Shown: positions 1-6,572 of the stretch, piece after piece
Layout: every line of letters begins with the position of its first letter
Numbering within the stretch: the first letter of the stretch is position 1
Origin: Bifidobacteriaceae bacterium
Lineage (GTDB): Bacteria > Actinomycetota > Actinomycetes > Actinomycetales > WQXJ01
Direction: 5' to 3'
Assembly (NCBI GenBank): GCA_031278665.1
Contig: JAITKC010000145.1
Span: 1 to 8,776, forward strand
DNA: 8,776 nucleotides
Notes under the pieces: generated by a model
Told to the model about the DNA's origin: nothing
The model's input: the letters and a program-made list of their open reading frames with translations, nothing else
The model's database searches: none
Program-made: the position numbers and the translations under genes

Positions 1-1
1 C

Positions 2-1450
2 TGCTTCAAGCCGGTCTCGCGCTTCTTCGCCCGCGTCAACCGGCCCGAACAGCTGATCGCGGCGCTGATGGGCGCCATGCGAGTGCTGACCGACCCGGCC
101 GAGACCGGCGCGGCGACCATCGCCCTGCCCCAGGACGTCCAGGCCGAAGCCTTCGACTGGCCGGCGGAGCTATTCGACAAGCGCGTCTGGCACATCGCCC
201 GGCCGCCGGCCGAACCGGCTCAGCTGCGCCGGGCCGCGCAGTTGATCCGCCGGTCCACCCGGCCGTTGATCGTCGCCGGCGGAGGGGTCGTCTATTCAGA
301 GGCCGATGCCGCGCTAAGGGCTTTCGCGGCCGCCACCGGCATCCCCGTGGCCGACACCCAGGCCGCCAAAGGCGCAATCAACTGGGACCACCCGCAGTCC
401 GTCGGCGGGGTCGGGGCGACCGGCGCCCAGGCCGCCAACCGCCTGGCGGCCGATGCCGACGTCGTGATCGGCATCGGAACCCGCTACTCGGACTTCACCA
501 CGGCATCGCGCAGCCAATTCCAAAACCCCGACGTGGCCTTCGTCAACATCAACGTGGCGGCCTTCGACGCCGCCAAACAGGCCGGCTTGACGCTGGTGGC
601 GGACGCGCGCACGGCGATCGAGGCGCTCGCGGTCGAACTCGACGGCTACCGGGTCAGCCCGGACCACGCGCGTCGGGTCGCCGCCGAGCGGGCCGCCTGG
701 GCGGAGATCACCGAGCGCTGTTACCACCTGGGCCACGGGCCGCTGCCCGCCCAGACCGAGGTCTTCGGCGCGCTCAACGAACTGATGGGGCCGCGCGATG
801 TGCTGATCAACGCGGCCGGCTCGATGCCGGGCGACCTCCAAGCCCTCTGGCGCGCCTCCGATTCGACCGCCTACCACGTCGAATACGCCTTCTCCTGTAT
901 GGGCTACGAGATCCCGGCCGCCCTCGGCGTGAAACTGGCGGCGCCGGACCGCCAAGTGGTCGCAATTGTCGGCGACGGCGCCTACCAAATGCTGCCGATG
1001 GAACTGGCCACAATTGTCCAGGAGGACGCCAAGGTCATCTTTGTGCTGCTGCAGAATCACGGCTTCGCGTCGATCGGGGCGCTCAGCCAGTCGCACGGCT
1101 CGCAGCGGTTCGGCACCAAGTACCTCAAACGCAATCCCCGGACCGGGCGATTGGACGGCCCGCCGACGCCGGTCGACATAGCCGCCAACGCCGCCAGTTG
1201 GGGGCTGGCGGTCATCAAAGCCAAGTCCGTCGCCGACTTCCGCCTCGCCTACCGCCAGGCCGAGGCGGCCGCCGGGCCGGTCATGATCCACATCGAAACC
1301 GACCTGGAGGGACCGAATCCGCCCAGCGACTCGTGGTGGGACGTGCCGGTGGCGGCGGTCTCTTCGCTGGATTCGACCCGGCGCGCCCGGAACGAATACG
1401 AAGTCGCCAAGGCCGGTCAGCGCCCGTTGATCAGTCAGCCGCCAAAGTAG
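2..1450 (+). CDS. iolD: 3D-(3,5/4)-trihydroxycyclohexane-1,2-dione hydrolase, 5' partial
   Basis: This is a TPP-dependent enzyme of myo-inositol catabolism. It hydrolytically opens the ring of trihydroxycyclohexane-1,2-dione to 5-deoxy-glucuronate in the cytoplasm. The frame is open from base 2, so the gene starts before the window; 482 residues are visible, and since IolD is usually about 640 residues, roughly 150 N-terminal residues (most of the pyrimidine-binding domain) are missing. The first ATG inside the window, at 68, is internal: residues before it (CFKPVSRFFARVNRPEQL) already match IolD. The central domain has the family phrases GTRYSDFTTASRSQFQNPDV and FVNINVAAFDA. The C-terminal TPP domain has GDG at visible residues 324-326 and Asn352, which is the GDG-x25-N cofactor motif. 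No frameshift is seen. The stop is TAG. It is followed by a 184-base gap before the next start, probably still within one operon. Confidence 0.94.
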   Translation, partial: CFKPVSRFFARVNRPEQLIAALMGAMRVLTDPAETGAATIALPQDVQAEAFDWPAELFDKRVWHIARPPAEPAQLRRAAQLIRRSTRPLIVAGGGVVYSEADAALRAFAAATGIPVADTQAAKGAINWDHPQSVGGVGATGAQAANRLAADADVVIGIGTRYSDFTTASRSQFQNPDVAFVNINVAAFDAAKQAGLTLVADARTAIEALAVELDGYRVSPDHARRVAAERAAWAEITERCYHLGHGPLPAQTEVFGALNELMGPRDVLINAAGSMPGDLQALWRASDSTAYHVEYAFSCMGYEIPAALGVKLAAPDRQVVAIVGDGAYQMLPMELATIVQEDAKVIFVLLQNHGFASIGALSQSHGSQRFGTKYLKRNPRTGRLDGPPTPVDIAANAASWGLAVIKAKSVADFRLAYRQAEAAAGPVMIHIETDLEGPNPPSDSWWDVPVAAVSSLDSTRRARNEYEVAKAGQRPLISQPPK

Positions 1451-1486
1451 CCCCAGCCGCGCAAATCCCCAACCCGTCAAGCCGAC

Positions 1487-1566
1487 GCCCGCCCACCGGA
1501 CTGTCGGCGCGGTGGCGGCCGCGCGGCATCGGCGGCTGGCCGAACCGGACGGCGCCGGTGGCGGGC
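1487..1566. repeat. long-range inverted repeat in the iolD-transaldolase gap
   Basis: The arm at 1487-1499 (GCCCGCCCACCGG) is complementary to 1555-1566 (CCGGTGGCGGGC), giving 12 pairs with one bulged C around a loop of about 55 bases. The gap 1451-1634 has no convincing ORF and no AT-rich promoter. Its end has GGCAGC-like iterations at about 1570-1603. The structure could stabilise or partly attenuate the transcript between the two genes, but in DNA this GC-rich such a match could also be chance. Confidence 0.3.
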
Positions 1567-1622
1567 ACGCGGCGGCGGCAGCGGCATCGGCAGCGGCAGC
1601 GGCCTAAGTGCGAGACACGAAC

Positions 1623-1629
1623 GAGAGGA
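1623..1629 (+). promoter_or_regulatory. ribosome-binding site deciding the transaldolase start
   Basis: GAGAGGA lies 5 bases before the ATG at 1635. The frame is open further up, with an ATG at 1608 that would add nine residues, but 1608 has no such site, so 1635 is preferred. Confidence 0.7.
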
Positions 1630-1634
1630 CAACT

Positions 1635-2717
1635 ATGAACACGGCAACCAGCGCGGCGACGCCGCTGGCGACTATGACCAGGACGCAGCCGACCGCGTTG
1701 TGGAACGATTCGGCCGACCCGCGCGAACTCGGCCAAGCCATCTCCTGGGGCGCCGTGGGCGCCACCTGCAACCCGGTCATCGCGCTGAACTGCGTCAAAG
1801 CCGATCAGGCGGGCTGGCGGGCGCGCATCGCCGAACTGGCCCGCGAACACCCGACCGCCGGCGAATCCGAGATCGGTTGGAAAGTGGTCGAAGAGCTTTC
1901 GGTGGGCGCCGCCAAACTGCTGATGCCGGCTTTCGAGCGGCATGGCGGCCTGAACGGCCGCCTGTCGATCCAAACCGACCCGCGCCTTCACCGCGACCCC
2001 GCGGCGCTGGCCGATCAGGCGACGCGTTTCGCCGAATTGGCGCCCAATATGATCGTCAAGATCCCGGCCACGGCGACCGGCCTGGAGGCGATCGAGGAGG
2101 CCACCTACCGGGGCGTGTCGGTCAACGTGACGGTCTCTTTCACCGCCGCGCAAGCGGTCTGCGCCGGTCAAGCGATCGAACGCGGGCTGCTCCGGCGCGA
2201 AGCGGCCGGCCTGGACACCCAGTCGATGGGGCCGGTCGTCACAATCATGGTCGGGCGGCTCGACGATTGGATGCGCGAGGTGGTCAAACGCGATCGCATC
2301 GCGATCAATCCGGGCCACCTGGAATGGGCCGGCGTGGCCACTTTCAAACGCGCCTACCGAGTGTTCCTGGAGCTTGGACTGCGTTCGCGACTGCTTTCGG
2401 CGGCTTACCGCAACGTGCTCCACCTGACCGAGTTCGTCGGCGGCGACGTGGTGGTCTCGCCCCCGTTCGCCTGGCAGACCCTGATCAACGACAACGGCTT
2501 GGAGCTGCCGGCCCTAATGGACCTGCCGGTGGCCGACCAAATCCTGTCCGAACTGCTGAATCGCATTCCGGAATTCCGCCGGGCCTATGAGCCGGACGGT
2601 CTGACCCCGGTCGAATTCGACGGCTTCGGCGCCACCCGCAAAACCCTGCGCCAGTTCCTGGACGCCGGCGCCGGGCTGGACGCGCTGGTGCGCGACGTGA
2701 TCGTCCCGGCGCCGTGA
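1635..2717 (+). CDS. transaldolase-superfamily class I aldolase/transaldolase with altered active site
   Basis: This 360-residue protein has the transaldolase/fructose-6-phosphate aldolase fold signature. The Schiff-base lysine is Lys142 in MIVKIPATATG, followed by VSVNVTVSF with Asn164 and Thr166. Other conserved positions by hand alignment to E. coli TalB are Asp25, Asn46 (GATCNP), Arg208 (VGRLDDW) and Arg259 (AAYRN). Two positions differ. The catalytic Glu of the transaldolase motif STEVD reads SIQTD here, so it is Gln113. The position of TalB Phe178, which is Tyr in fructose-6-phosphate aldolases, is Met205. There is also extra sequence at about residues 183-200. It lies between iolD and the transporter and ends 43 bases before the latter's start. 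From family knowledge it should make or break C-C bonds through a ketone Schiff base. A role in cleaving the inositol-derived 2-deoxy-5-keto-gluconate phosphate, replacing IolJ, is inference; ordinary pentose-phosphate transaldolase is the alternative. Confidence 0.85.
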   Translation: MNTATSAATPLATMTRTQPTALWNDSADPRELGQAISWGAVGATCNPVIALNCVKADQAGWRARIAELAREHPTAGESEIGWKVVEELSVGAAKLLMPAFERHGGLNGRLSIQTDPRLHRDPAALADQATRFAELAPNMIVKIPATATGLEAIEEATYRGVSVNVTVSFTAAQAVCAGQAIERGLLRREAAGLDTQSMGPVVTIMVGRLDDWMREVVKRDRIAINPGHLEWAGVATFKRAYRVFLELGLRSRLLSAAYRNVLHLTEFVGGDVVVSPPFAWQTLINDNGLELPALMDLPVADQILSELLNRIPEFRRAYEPDGLTPVEFDGFGATRKTLRQFLDAGAGLDALVRDVIVPAP

Positions 2718-2744
2718 CGCCAAACCCTCAATGAATCCAAGATC

Positions 2745-2753
2745 AGGAAAGGA
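2745..2753 (+). promoter_or_regulatory. ribosome-binding site deciding the transporter start
   Basis: AGGAAAGGA lies 7 bases before the ATG at 2761. The in-frame ATG at 2731 would place this site inside the coding sequence and add ten polar residues, so 2761 is chosen. Confidence 0.75.
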
Positions 2754-2760
2754 CGAGACT

Positions 2761-4191
2761 ATGGCAGTTTCGCTCACCACCGCCGGCCAACCGCTGAAAG
2801 ACGGCTCCAAACACCAGTCGGTGCTTCGCACCGCGGTGTTGGTGTCGACTTTCGGCGGGCTGTTATTCGGCTTCGACACCGGGGTCATCAACGGCGCGCT
2901 GCCGTTCATGGCCACACCCGGACAACTCGACCTGGGCGAGCTATGGCAGGGCGTGGTGGCGTCATCCCTGATCGCCGGCGCCGCCGTCGGCGCCCTGACC
3001 GCCGGACGCCTGGCGGACCGCATCGGACGGCGCAAGACCATCCTGATCCTGGCGGTGGTCTTCACCGTGGCCGCGGCCGGTTGCGCGCTCGCCCCCGACC
3101 GCTACTTCATGACCGTCGCGCGGGTGGCGTTGGGGCTTGGGGTCGGCGGGGCGTCGGTCACGGTGCCGGTCTACTTGGCCGAGATCTCGCCGGCCAGCCG
3201 GCGCGGTCGGCTGGTCACCCGCAACGAGTTGATGATCGTCACCGGGCAGTTCCTGGCCTTCATCTCGAACGCCGTGCTGGCCCAGCTACTGGGCGGGTCC
3301 GGCCACGTCTGGCGGGTGATGCTGGCGATGGCCGTCATCCCGGCGGTGGCGCTGTGGGTCGGCATGAAGGTGATGCCGGAGTCGCCGCGCTGGCACGCCA
3401 TGAAAGGACGCGAAGATCAAGCCCTGCGAATCCTTGAGTCGGTGCGGGCGCCCGGCACGGCCCGGGCCGAACTCGACGAGATCGTCGAAAACGTCGAGCG
3501 CGAGGCCGCGCGGGAAAAAGCCACCTGGCGCGACCTGACCGCGACGCCCTGGATCAGGCGCTGCCTGTTGATCGGCATCGGCGTCGCCGTCATCAACCAG
3601 GTGACCGGCGTCAACTCGGTGATGTACTACGGCACCCAGATAATCGAGCGCTCCGGCATCGAAATGAACCACGCCATCGTCGCGAACATCGCCAACGGCC
3701 TGATTTCGGTTGTCGCCATGCTGGTGGGCATCTGGCTGCTCGGATTCGTCGGCCGGCGCCGCCTGGTGCTGATCGGTCTGGCCGGCACCACCTGCGCCCA
3801 CGTCGCCATCGGACTAGTCGCCAGCGCGGTGCCGAACTCGCCCTTCAAGGCCTTCGCGGTGCTCGGTTTGACGGTGACCTTCCTGGCCTTCATGCAAGGC
3901 GCGGTCGGCCCGGCGACCTGGTGCCTGCTGGCCGAAGTCTTCCCGGCCCGGGTCCGCGGCCTGGCCATGGGCGGCGCCGTGGCCTGTATGTGGGTGACCA
4001 ACTTCGTCATCACGTTGCTGTTCCCGTGGGCCGTGTCGCCCAAAGGCGTCGGCATCGCGGCGACTTTCTTCGTCTTCGCCGGCCTGGGCCTGGCCGCGAT
4101 CGCCTGGGGCCTGCGGTTCCTGCCGGAAACCAAGGGCAAGTCGCTGGAGCAGATCGAATGGAACTTCGCCTCCGGCCGGATCCCCCGCTGA
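2761..4191 (+). CDS. iolT: MFS sugar-porter, probable myo-inositol transporter
   Basis: This is a 476-residue membrane transporter of the major facilitator sugar-porter family, normal in length, with about 12 predicted membrane segments (first at about residues 24-44, last at about 432-454) and a cytoplasmic loop at about 205-265. Family signatures in order are GRLADRIGRRK at 82-92 (loop 2-3), YLAEISPASRRGR at 138-150, PESPRW at 206-211, QVTGVNSVMYY at 280-290, GRRR at 331-334, AEVFPARVRG at 391-400 and PETKGKSLEQIE at 455-466. Members of this group move sugars or polyols with protons across the cytoplasmic membrane. The symbol rests on family plus position between inositol catabolic genes; a different inositol isomer or a hexose cannot be excluded from sequence alone. 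It starts 43 bases after the transaldolase stop and ends 50 bases before the next start, so it is co-transcribed. Confidence 0.88.
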   Translation: MAVSLTTAGQPLKDGSKHQSVLRTAVLVSTFGGLLFGFDTGVINGALPFMATPGQLDLGELWQGVVASSLIAGAAVGALTAGRLADRIGRRKTILILAVVFTVAAAGCALAPDRYFMTVARVALGLGVGGASVTVPVYLAEISPASRRGRLVTRNELMIVTGQFLAFISNAVLAQLLGGSGHVWRVMLAMAVIPAVALWVGMKVMPESPRWHAMKGREDQALRILESVRAPGTARAELDEIVENVEREAAREKATWRDLTATPWIRRCLLIGIGVAVINQVTGVNSVMYYGTQIIERSGIEMNHAIVANIANGLISVVAMLVGIWLLGFVGRRRLVLIGLAGTTCAHVAIGLVASAVPNSPFKAFAVLGLTVTFLAFMQGAVGPATWCLLAEVFPARVRGLAMGGAVACMWVTNFVITLLFPWAVSPKGVGIAATFFVFAGLGLAAIAWGLRFLPETKGKSLEQIEWNFASGRIPR

Positions 4192-4227
4192 CTCCCGTTG
4201 TCCCGGCCGCCTTCAACCCTTCCAACC

Positions 4228-4233
4228 AAGGAG
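4228..4233 (+). promoter_or_regulatory. ribosome-binding site deciding the oxidoreductase start
   Basis: AAGGAG lies 8 bases before the ATG at 4242. The same frame stays open upstream through the end of the transporter gene, so this site is what fixes the start; the upstream extension is an out-of-frame shadow of the transporter. Confidence 0.8.
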
Positions 4234-4241
4234 CTAACACA

Positions 4242-5456
4242 ATGACCAACTCACACGGCGCCCTAACGCCCCGCCGGCTCGGGATCGGATTGATCTCCGC
4301 CGGCTGGATGGGCCGGCTGCACTCGCGGGCCTACCTGGCGGTGCCAGACAAATACGCCGACCTCGGCGTCATTCCGGAACTCGTGATCGTGGCCGATCCG
4401 GTCAAAGCCAACACCGACGCCGCCCGGCGCCAGTTCGGCTACCGCGAGGCCACCGCCGACTACCGCGACGTGCTGGCCCATCCCGCCGTCCAGGCGGTCT
4501 CCATCTGCGCCCCCAATTACTTGCACCGCGAGTTCGCGCTGGCGGCCGCCGGCGCCGGCAAGCCGTTCTGGATCGAGAAACCGATGGGCGTCAGCGCCGC
4601 TCAGGCCGCCGACGTCGCCCAGGTGGCCGATGCCGCCGGGCTGGTCACGGCGGTCGGCTTCACCTACCGGCAGGCCCCGGCCGTCGAATACGCCAAGAAG
4701 CTGATCGCCGAGGGCGCGATCGGCCGGGTGACCAACATCCACTGCAAGTTCGACGCCGACTATTCGGCCGACCCGAGGGGCGCGCGGACCTGGCGGTTTG
4801 AACTGGCCAAGGCCGGCGCGGGCGTTCTCGGGGACCTCTTGTCGCACGGCTTCGATCTGGCGCAGTATTTAGTCGGCTCGCCGGTCAGCGCCGTCTCGGC
4901 GATGACGGAGACCTTCGTCAAAGAACGCCCCGAGCCCGGCGCCGGGACCGGCCACGGCGTTCAGGTGTCCGATGACGCGCGGTTGCTGCCGGTCGAGAAC
5001 GAGGACTACGCGGCGGTTTTGGCCCGGTTCGCCTCTGGGGTGGTCGCCACCTTCGAGTCGACTCGCGTGGGAGTTGGCTCACGCTGCGACTACGGCGTCC
5101 AAGTCCACGGCACGGCCGGGGCGATCGGCTGGAACTTCGAGCGGCTGAACGAGATCGCGATTTGTTCGGCGCCGTCGTCCCGCGATTACGGGTACGCCCG
5201 CGAGCTGTCAGATCATCGCTTCGGGGATTTCGCCCGCTTCCAGCCGGGCGCCGGCATGGGGCTGTCCTTCGACGATCTGAAAACTATCGAGGGCGCCCGC
5301 TTTATCCAGTCGGTGACGTCCGGCTCGCAGTTGGCCCCGTCTGTCGCCGACGCCTTGGCGACCTCCCAAATCGCTGCCGCCGCCCAGCAGTCGGTCAAAT
5401 CCGGCGCCTGGGTGAGCGTGCCGGCGCCAACCGGAAAGACCACCTTCGACCGCTGA
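4242..5456 (+). CDS. Gfo/Idh/MocA-family NAD(P)-dependent oxidoreductase, probable inositol dehydrogenase
   Basis: This 404-residue cytoplasmic oxidoreductase has an N-terminal Rossmann domain (about 12-135) and a C-terminal substrate domain. The nucleotide loop reads GLISAGWMG at residues 16-24; the first Gly of GxGxxG is Ser19. The EKP motif gives Lys113, and Asp198 and His202 form the DxxxH motif in GDLLSHGFDL. Lys, Asp and His match the catalytic set known for Bacillus IolG. The family oxidises a ring or sugar hydroxyl to a ketone with NAD(P)+, so oxidation of myo-, scyllo- or chiro-inositol to an inosose is the likely job. At 404 residues it is longer than typical IolG (about 340), and it has an insertion at about 225-250, so it may be a second isomer-specific dehydrogenase rather than the main IolG. 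It is the last gene of the operon, followed by hairpins. Confidence 0.87.
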   Translation: MTNSHGALTPRRLGIGLISAGWMGRLHSRAYLAVPDKYADLGVIPELVIVADPVKANTDAARRQFGYREATADYRDVLAHPAVQAVSICAPNYLHREFALAAAGAGKPFWIEKPMGVSAAQAADVAQVADAAGLVTAVGFTYRQAPAVEYAKKLIAEGAIGRVTNIHCKFDADYSADPRGARTWRFELAKAGAGVLGDLLSHGFDLAQYLVGSPVSAVSAMTETFVKERPEPGAGTGHGVQVSDDARLLPVENEDYAAVLARFASGVVATFESTRVGVGSRCDYGVQVHGTAGAIGWNFERLNEIAICSAPSSRDYGYARELSDHRFGDFARFQPGAGMGLSFDDLKTIEGARFIQSVTSGSQLAPSVADALATSQIAAAAQQSVKSGAWVSVPAPTGKTTFDR

Positions 5457-5458
5457 GC

Positions 5459-5484
5459 GGCGGTGATGGGCGAAGCCCGCCGCC
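5459..5484 (+). terminator. interrupted hairpin directly after the operon's last stop
   Basis: GGCGG (5459-5463) pairs with CCGCC (5480-5484) and GGGC (5468-5471) with GCCC (5475-5478), leaving a TGAT bulge and a GAA loop. It starts 3 bases after the TGA. There is no T-tract. It could help termination or protect the 3' end. Confidence 0.35.
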
Positions 5485-5498
5485 TGGTCGAGGGGGCG

Positions 5499-5531
5499 GG
5501 GAGCCGCCGGCCCTGAGGGCCGGCGGCTCCC
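5499..5531. terminator. 15-bp perfect hairpin between convergent genes
   Basis: The arms 5499-5513 and 5517-5531 are perfectly complementary and almost all G+C, with a 3-base TGA loop. It sits 43 bases after the oxidoreductase stop and 134 bases past the end of the converging regulator gene. Only a weak pyrimidine tail (CTTGGCTTTCCC) follows on the + strand and none on the - strand. Actinobacterial terminators often lack a strong T-tract, so this is the likely operon end and may work in both directions. Confidence 0.65.
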
Positions 5532-5615
5532 TTGGCTTTCCCGTTCCGCGTTGTTGGCCGGATTATCCGCGGCCTGACGTTCCGCCCCGGTGGCCGGCGG
5601 CTCCTTGGCTTTCCC
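5518..5615. repeat. 24/25-base direct repeat spanning the terminator arm and tail
   Basis: Bases 5518-5542 and 5592-5615 are identical except for one extra C in the first copy (CTCCC against CTCC), at an offset of 74. Each copy includes the right hairpin arm and its TTGGCTTTCCC tail. A third fragment, CCTTGGCT, is at 5643-5650. The second copy lacks the left arm; instead a small hairpin, CCTGC/GCAGG at 5615-5627, overlaps its end. This looks like partial duplication of a terminator element. The rest of the gap 5457-5665 shows no gene. Confidence 0.6.
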
Positions 5616-5665
5616 CTGCGGCGCAGGTGGCCGGGGTGTTCCCCTTGGCTGCGGCCCGGCTGCGG

Positions 5666-6406
5666 CTATGGCGCGGTCAGAGTCGACGTGAATTGGTACT
5701 TGTCGCCTCGGTAGAGGTGGTCGCCCAGCTCGATCAGGTCGCCCAGGTGGTCGCGGGCGCGGCGCTTCATCGTCACACAAGGCGCGCCCGAACGGATGCC
5801 CAGTAGTTTCGCCTCCGAGGCGGTGGCCGCGCGGGCGCCGATCAACTGCGTGGCGGTCTTGAGGGTGGCGCCTTGCGCGCGCATCAACTCATATAGGCCG
5901 CGCTGGTTCAGGGCCTCGGCGGTGACGGCGTCGAAGCGGACTGGAATCCAATTGCGCATCAAGGCGATCGGCTGTTCGCCGGCGCCGCGCAGGCGAACGA
6001 TTTCGATCACTTCGTCGTCCGCGCCGAACAGCGCGGCTATTTCGGCGTCCGGAGAAACCCGGCGCAGCGACAGGGTTGTGGTCTTGGGCTCCAGGCCGGC
6101 GGCGGCCATGTCCTCGAAAAAGGATGTGAACGCGACCGGGCGAACGATTGAGGCGCTGACCACCCTGGTGCCGATGCCGCGCTGGCGGGCCACCAATCCG
6201 GCGTCGACCAACTGCGAGATCGCCTGGCGAACGGTGGGCCGCGACACGCTCAGGCGGCTGGCCAGGTCGACCTCGTTCTCCAACCACGTCCCGACGGCCA
6301 GTGCGCCGGTCCGGATCGACGACTCAAGCTGGCTGGCCAGCTGGTGGTAAAGGGGAACCGGCGAGGCGCGATCGATTACGACATTCGGCCTGACGTGACT
6401 CGGCAT
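5666..6406 (-). CDS. GntR-family (HutC/UTRA subfamily) transcriptional regulator, probable inositol repressor
   Basis: This 246-residue DNA-binding protein has an N-terminal winged helix (about residues 16-85: PLYHQLASQLESSIRTGAL, then the recognition helix region LSVSRPTVRQAISQLVDAGLV and the wing RQRGIGTRVV). It is followed by a UTRA effector-binding domain (about 92-240) ending in DHLYRGDKYQFTSTL, a typical HutC-subfamily ending. Such proteins are usually repressors released by a pathway metabolite or sugar phosphate. It converges on the inositol operon, with the terminator hairpins between them. Corynebacterium glutamicum IolR, which represses inositol genes and iolT1, is also GntR-type, so an IolR-like role is a reasonable inference, but the operon promoter is outside the window. 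The start ATG at 6406 has GGAG 6 bases upstream. The stop is TAG. Full-length and intact. Confidence 0.9.
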   Translation of the reverse strand: MPSHVRPNVVIDRASPVPLYHQLASQLESSIRTGALAVGTWLENEVDLASRLSVSRPTVRQAISQLVDAGLVARQRGIGTRVVSASIVRPVAFTSFFEDMAAAGLEPKTTTLSLRRVSPDAEIAALFGADDEVIEIVRLRGAGEQPIALMRNWIPVRFDAVTAEALNQRGLYELMRAQGATLKTATQLIGARAATASEAKLLGIRSGAPCVTMKRRARDHLGDLIELGDHLYRGDKYQFTSTLTAP

Positions 6407-6412
6407 GATGGG

Positions 6413-6416
6413 CTCC
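6413..6416 (-). promoter_or_regulatory. ribosome-binding site of the GntR gene
   Basis: On the - strand GGAG (within GCGCGGAGCC) lies 6 bases before the ATG, supporting the 6406 start. Confidence 0.6.
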
Positions 6417-6434
6417 GCGCAGAAAGGGGATATT

Positions 6435-6444
6435 TGTTATTACA
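6435..6444. promoter_or_regulatory. candidate GntR operator, palindrome TGTTATTACA
   Basis: TGTTATTACA is a near-perfect palindrome (TGT..AT..ACA) in an AT-rich island within very GC-rich DNA. It resembles the short GT/AC-bounded operators of the HutC subfamily. It overlaps the proposed -10 of the GntR gene, the position expected for autorepression. Only one copy is seen, and none occurs upstream of the operon genes inside the window. Confidence 0.4.
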
Positions 6445-6464
6445 TTCAATCATAGCGATGACAA
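6437..6464 (-). promoter_or_regulatory. candidate promoter of the GntR gene
   Basis: Read on the - strand: TTGTCA (6464-6459) as -35, a 16-base spacer, then TAATAA (6442-6437) as -10. Transcription would start near 6430, giving a leader of about 24 bases containing the GGAG site. TATGAT at 6454-6449 is an alternative -10, but it lacks a -35 at the right distance. TACATT at 6441-6446 on the + strand fits TANNNT, so a weak divergent promoter is possible. Confidence 0.45.
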
Positions 6465-6473
6465 GAAGCCGCG

Positions 6474-6513
6474 CCGCCCGGCCGGCGCCGGGCGGGTGGC
6501 ACCGGGCGGGTGG
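6474..6513. repeat. 9-bp perfect hairpin overlapping a 12-bp direct repeat
   Basis: CCGCCCGGC (6474-6482) and GCCGGGCGG (6487-6495) form a perfect stem with a CGGC loop. CCGGGCGGGTGG occurs at 6488-6499 and again at 6502-6513, a 14-base period. The second copy runs into the left arm of the next inverted repeat. Confidence 0.6.
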
Positions 6514-6566
6514 TCAAAACTCGCCCCCGGACGCGCAAACCCCATCGGCGGGCGAGTTTTGACCAC
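6510..6566. repeat. 17-bp perfect inverted repeat
   Basis: GTGGTCAAAACTCGCCC (6510-6526) is exactly complementary to GGGCGAGTTTTGACCAC (6550-6566), with a 23-base loop. The mixed base composition (CAAAAC core) makes this much less likely by chance than the pure G+C stems nearby. No T-tract follows, so it is not a standard intrinsic terminator. It could be a mobile-element or dispersed-repeat unit, a protein-binding site, or the core stem of a structured RNA. Confidence 0.8.
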
Positions 6567-6572
6567 GCTCCC

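Noticed and set aside
314..1480. Long - strand frame opposite iolD
   Set aside because: It is antisense to a clearly coding iolD frame, has Arg/Gly/Asp-rich low-information sequence and no domain; it is typical of high-GC shadow frames.
1431..2423. - strand frame opposite the transaldolase gene
   Set aside because: It is antisense shadow; the + frame has Lys142, NP and Arg motifs in the right order.
3921..4241. Upstream in-frame extension of the oxidoreductase
   Set aside because: It overlaps the transporter out of frame and reads as Arg/Gly/Pro-rich sequence; AAGGAG before 4242 and the Rossmann motif right after it fix the start.
4868..4870. TTA codon as a bldA-type regulatory signal
   Set aside because: TTA occurs in several genes here (transporter, oxidoreductase, HNH), so it does not single out one gene, and Streptomyces affiliation is not shown.
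6510..6566. Inverted repeat as an insertion-sequence end
   Set aside because: No transposase is present in the window and no matching copy is found downstream of the HNH gene (8311-8776), so an IS boundary cannot be supported.
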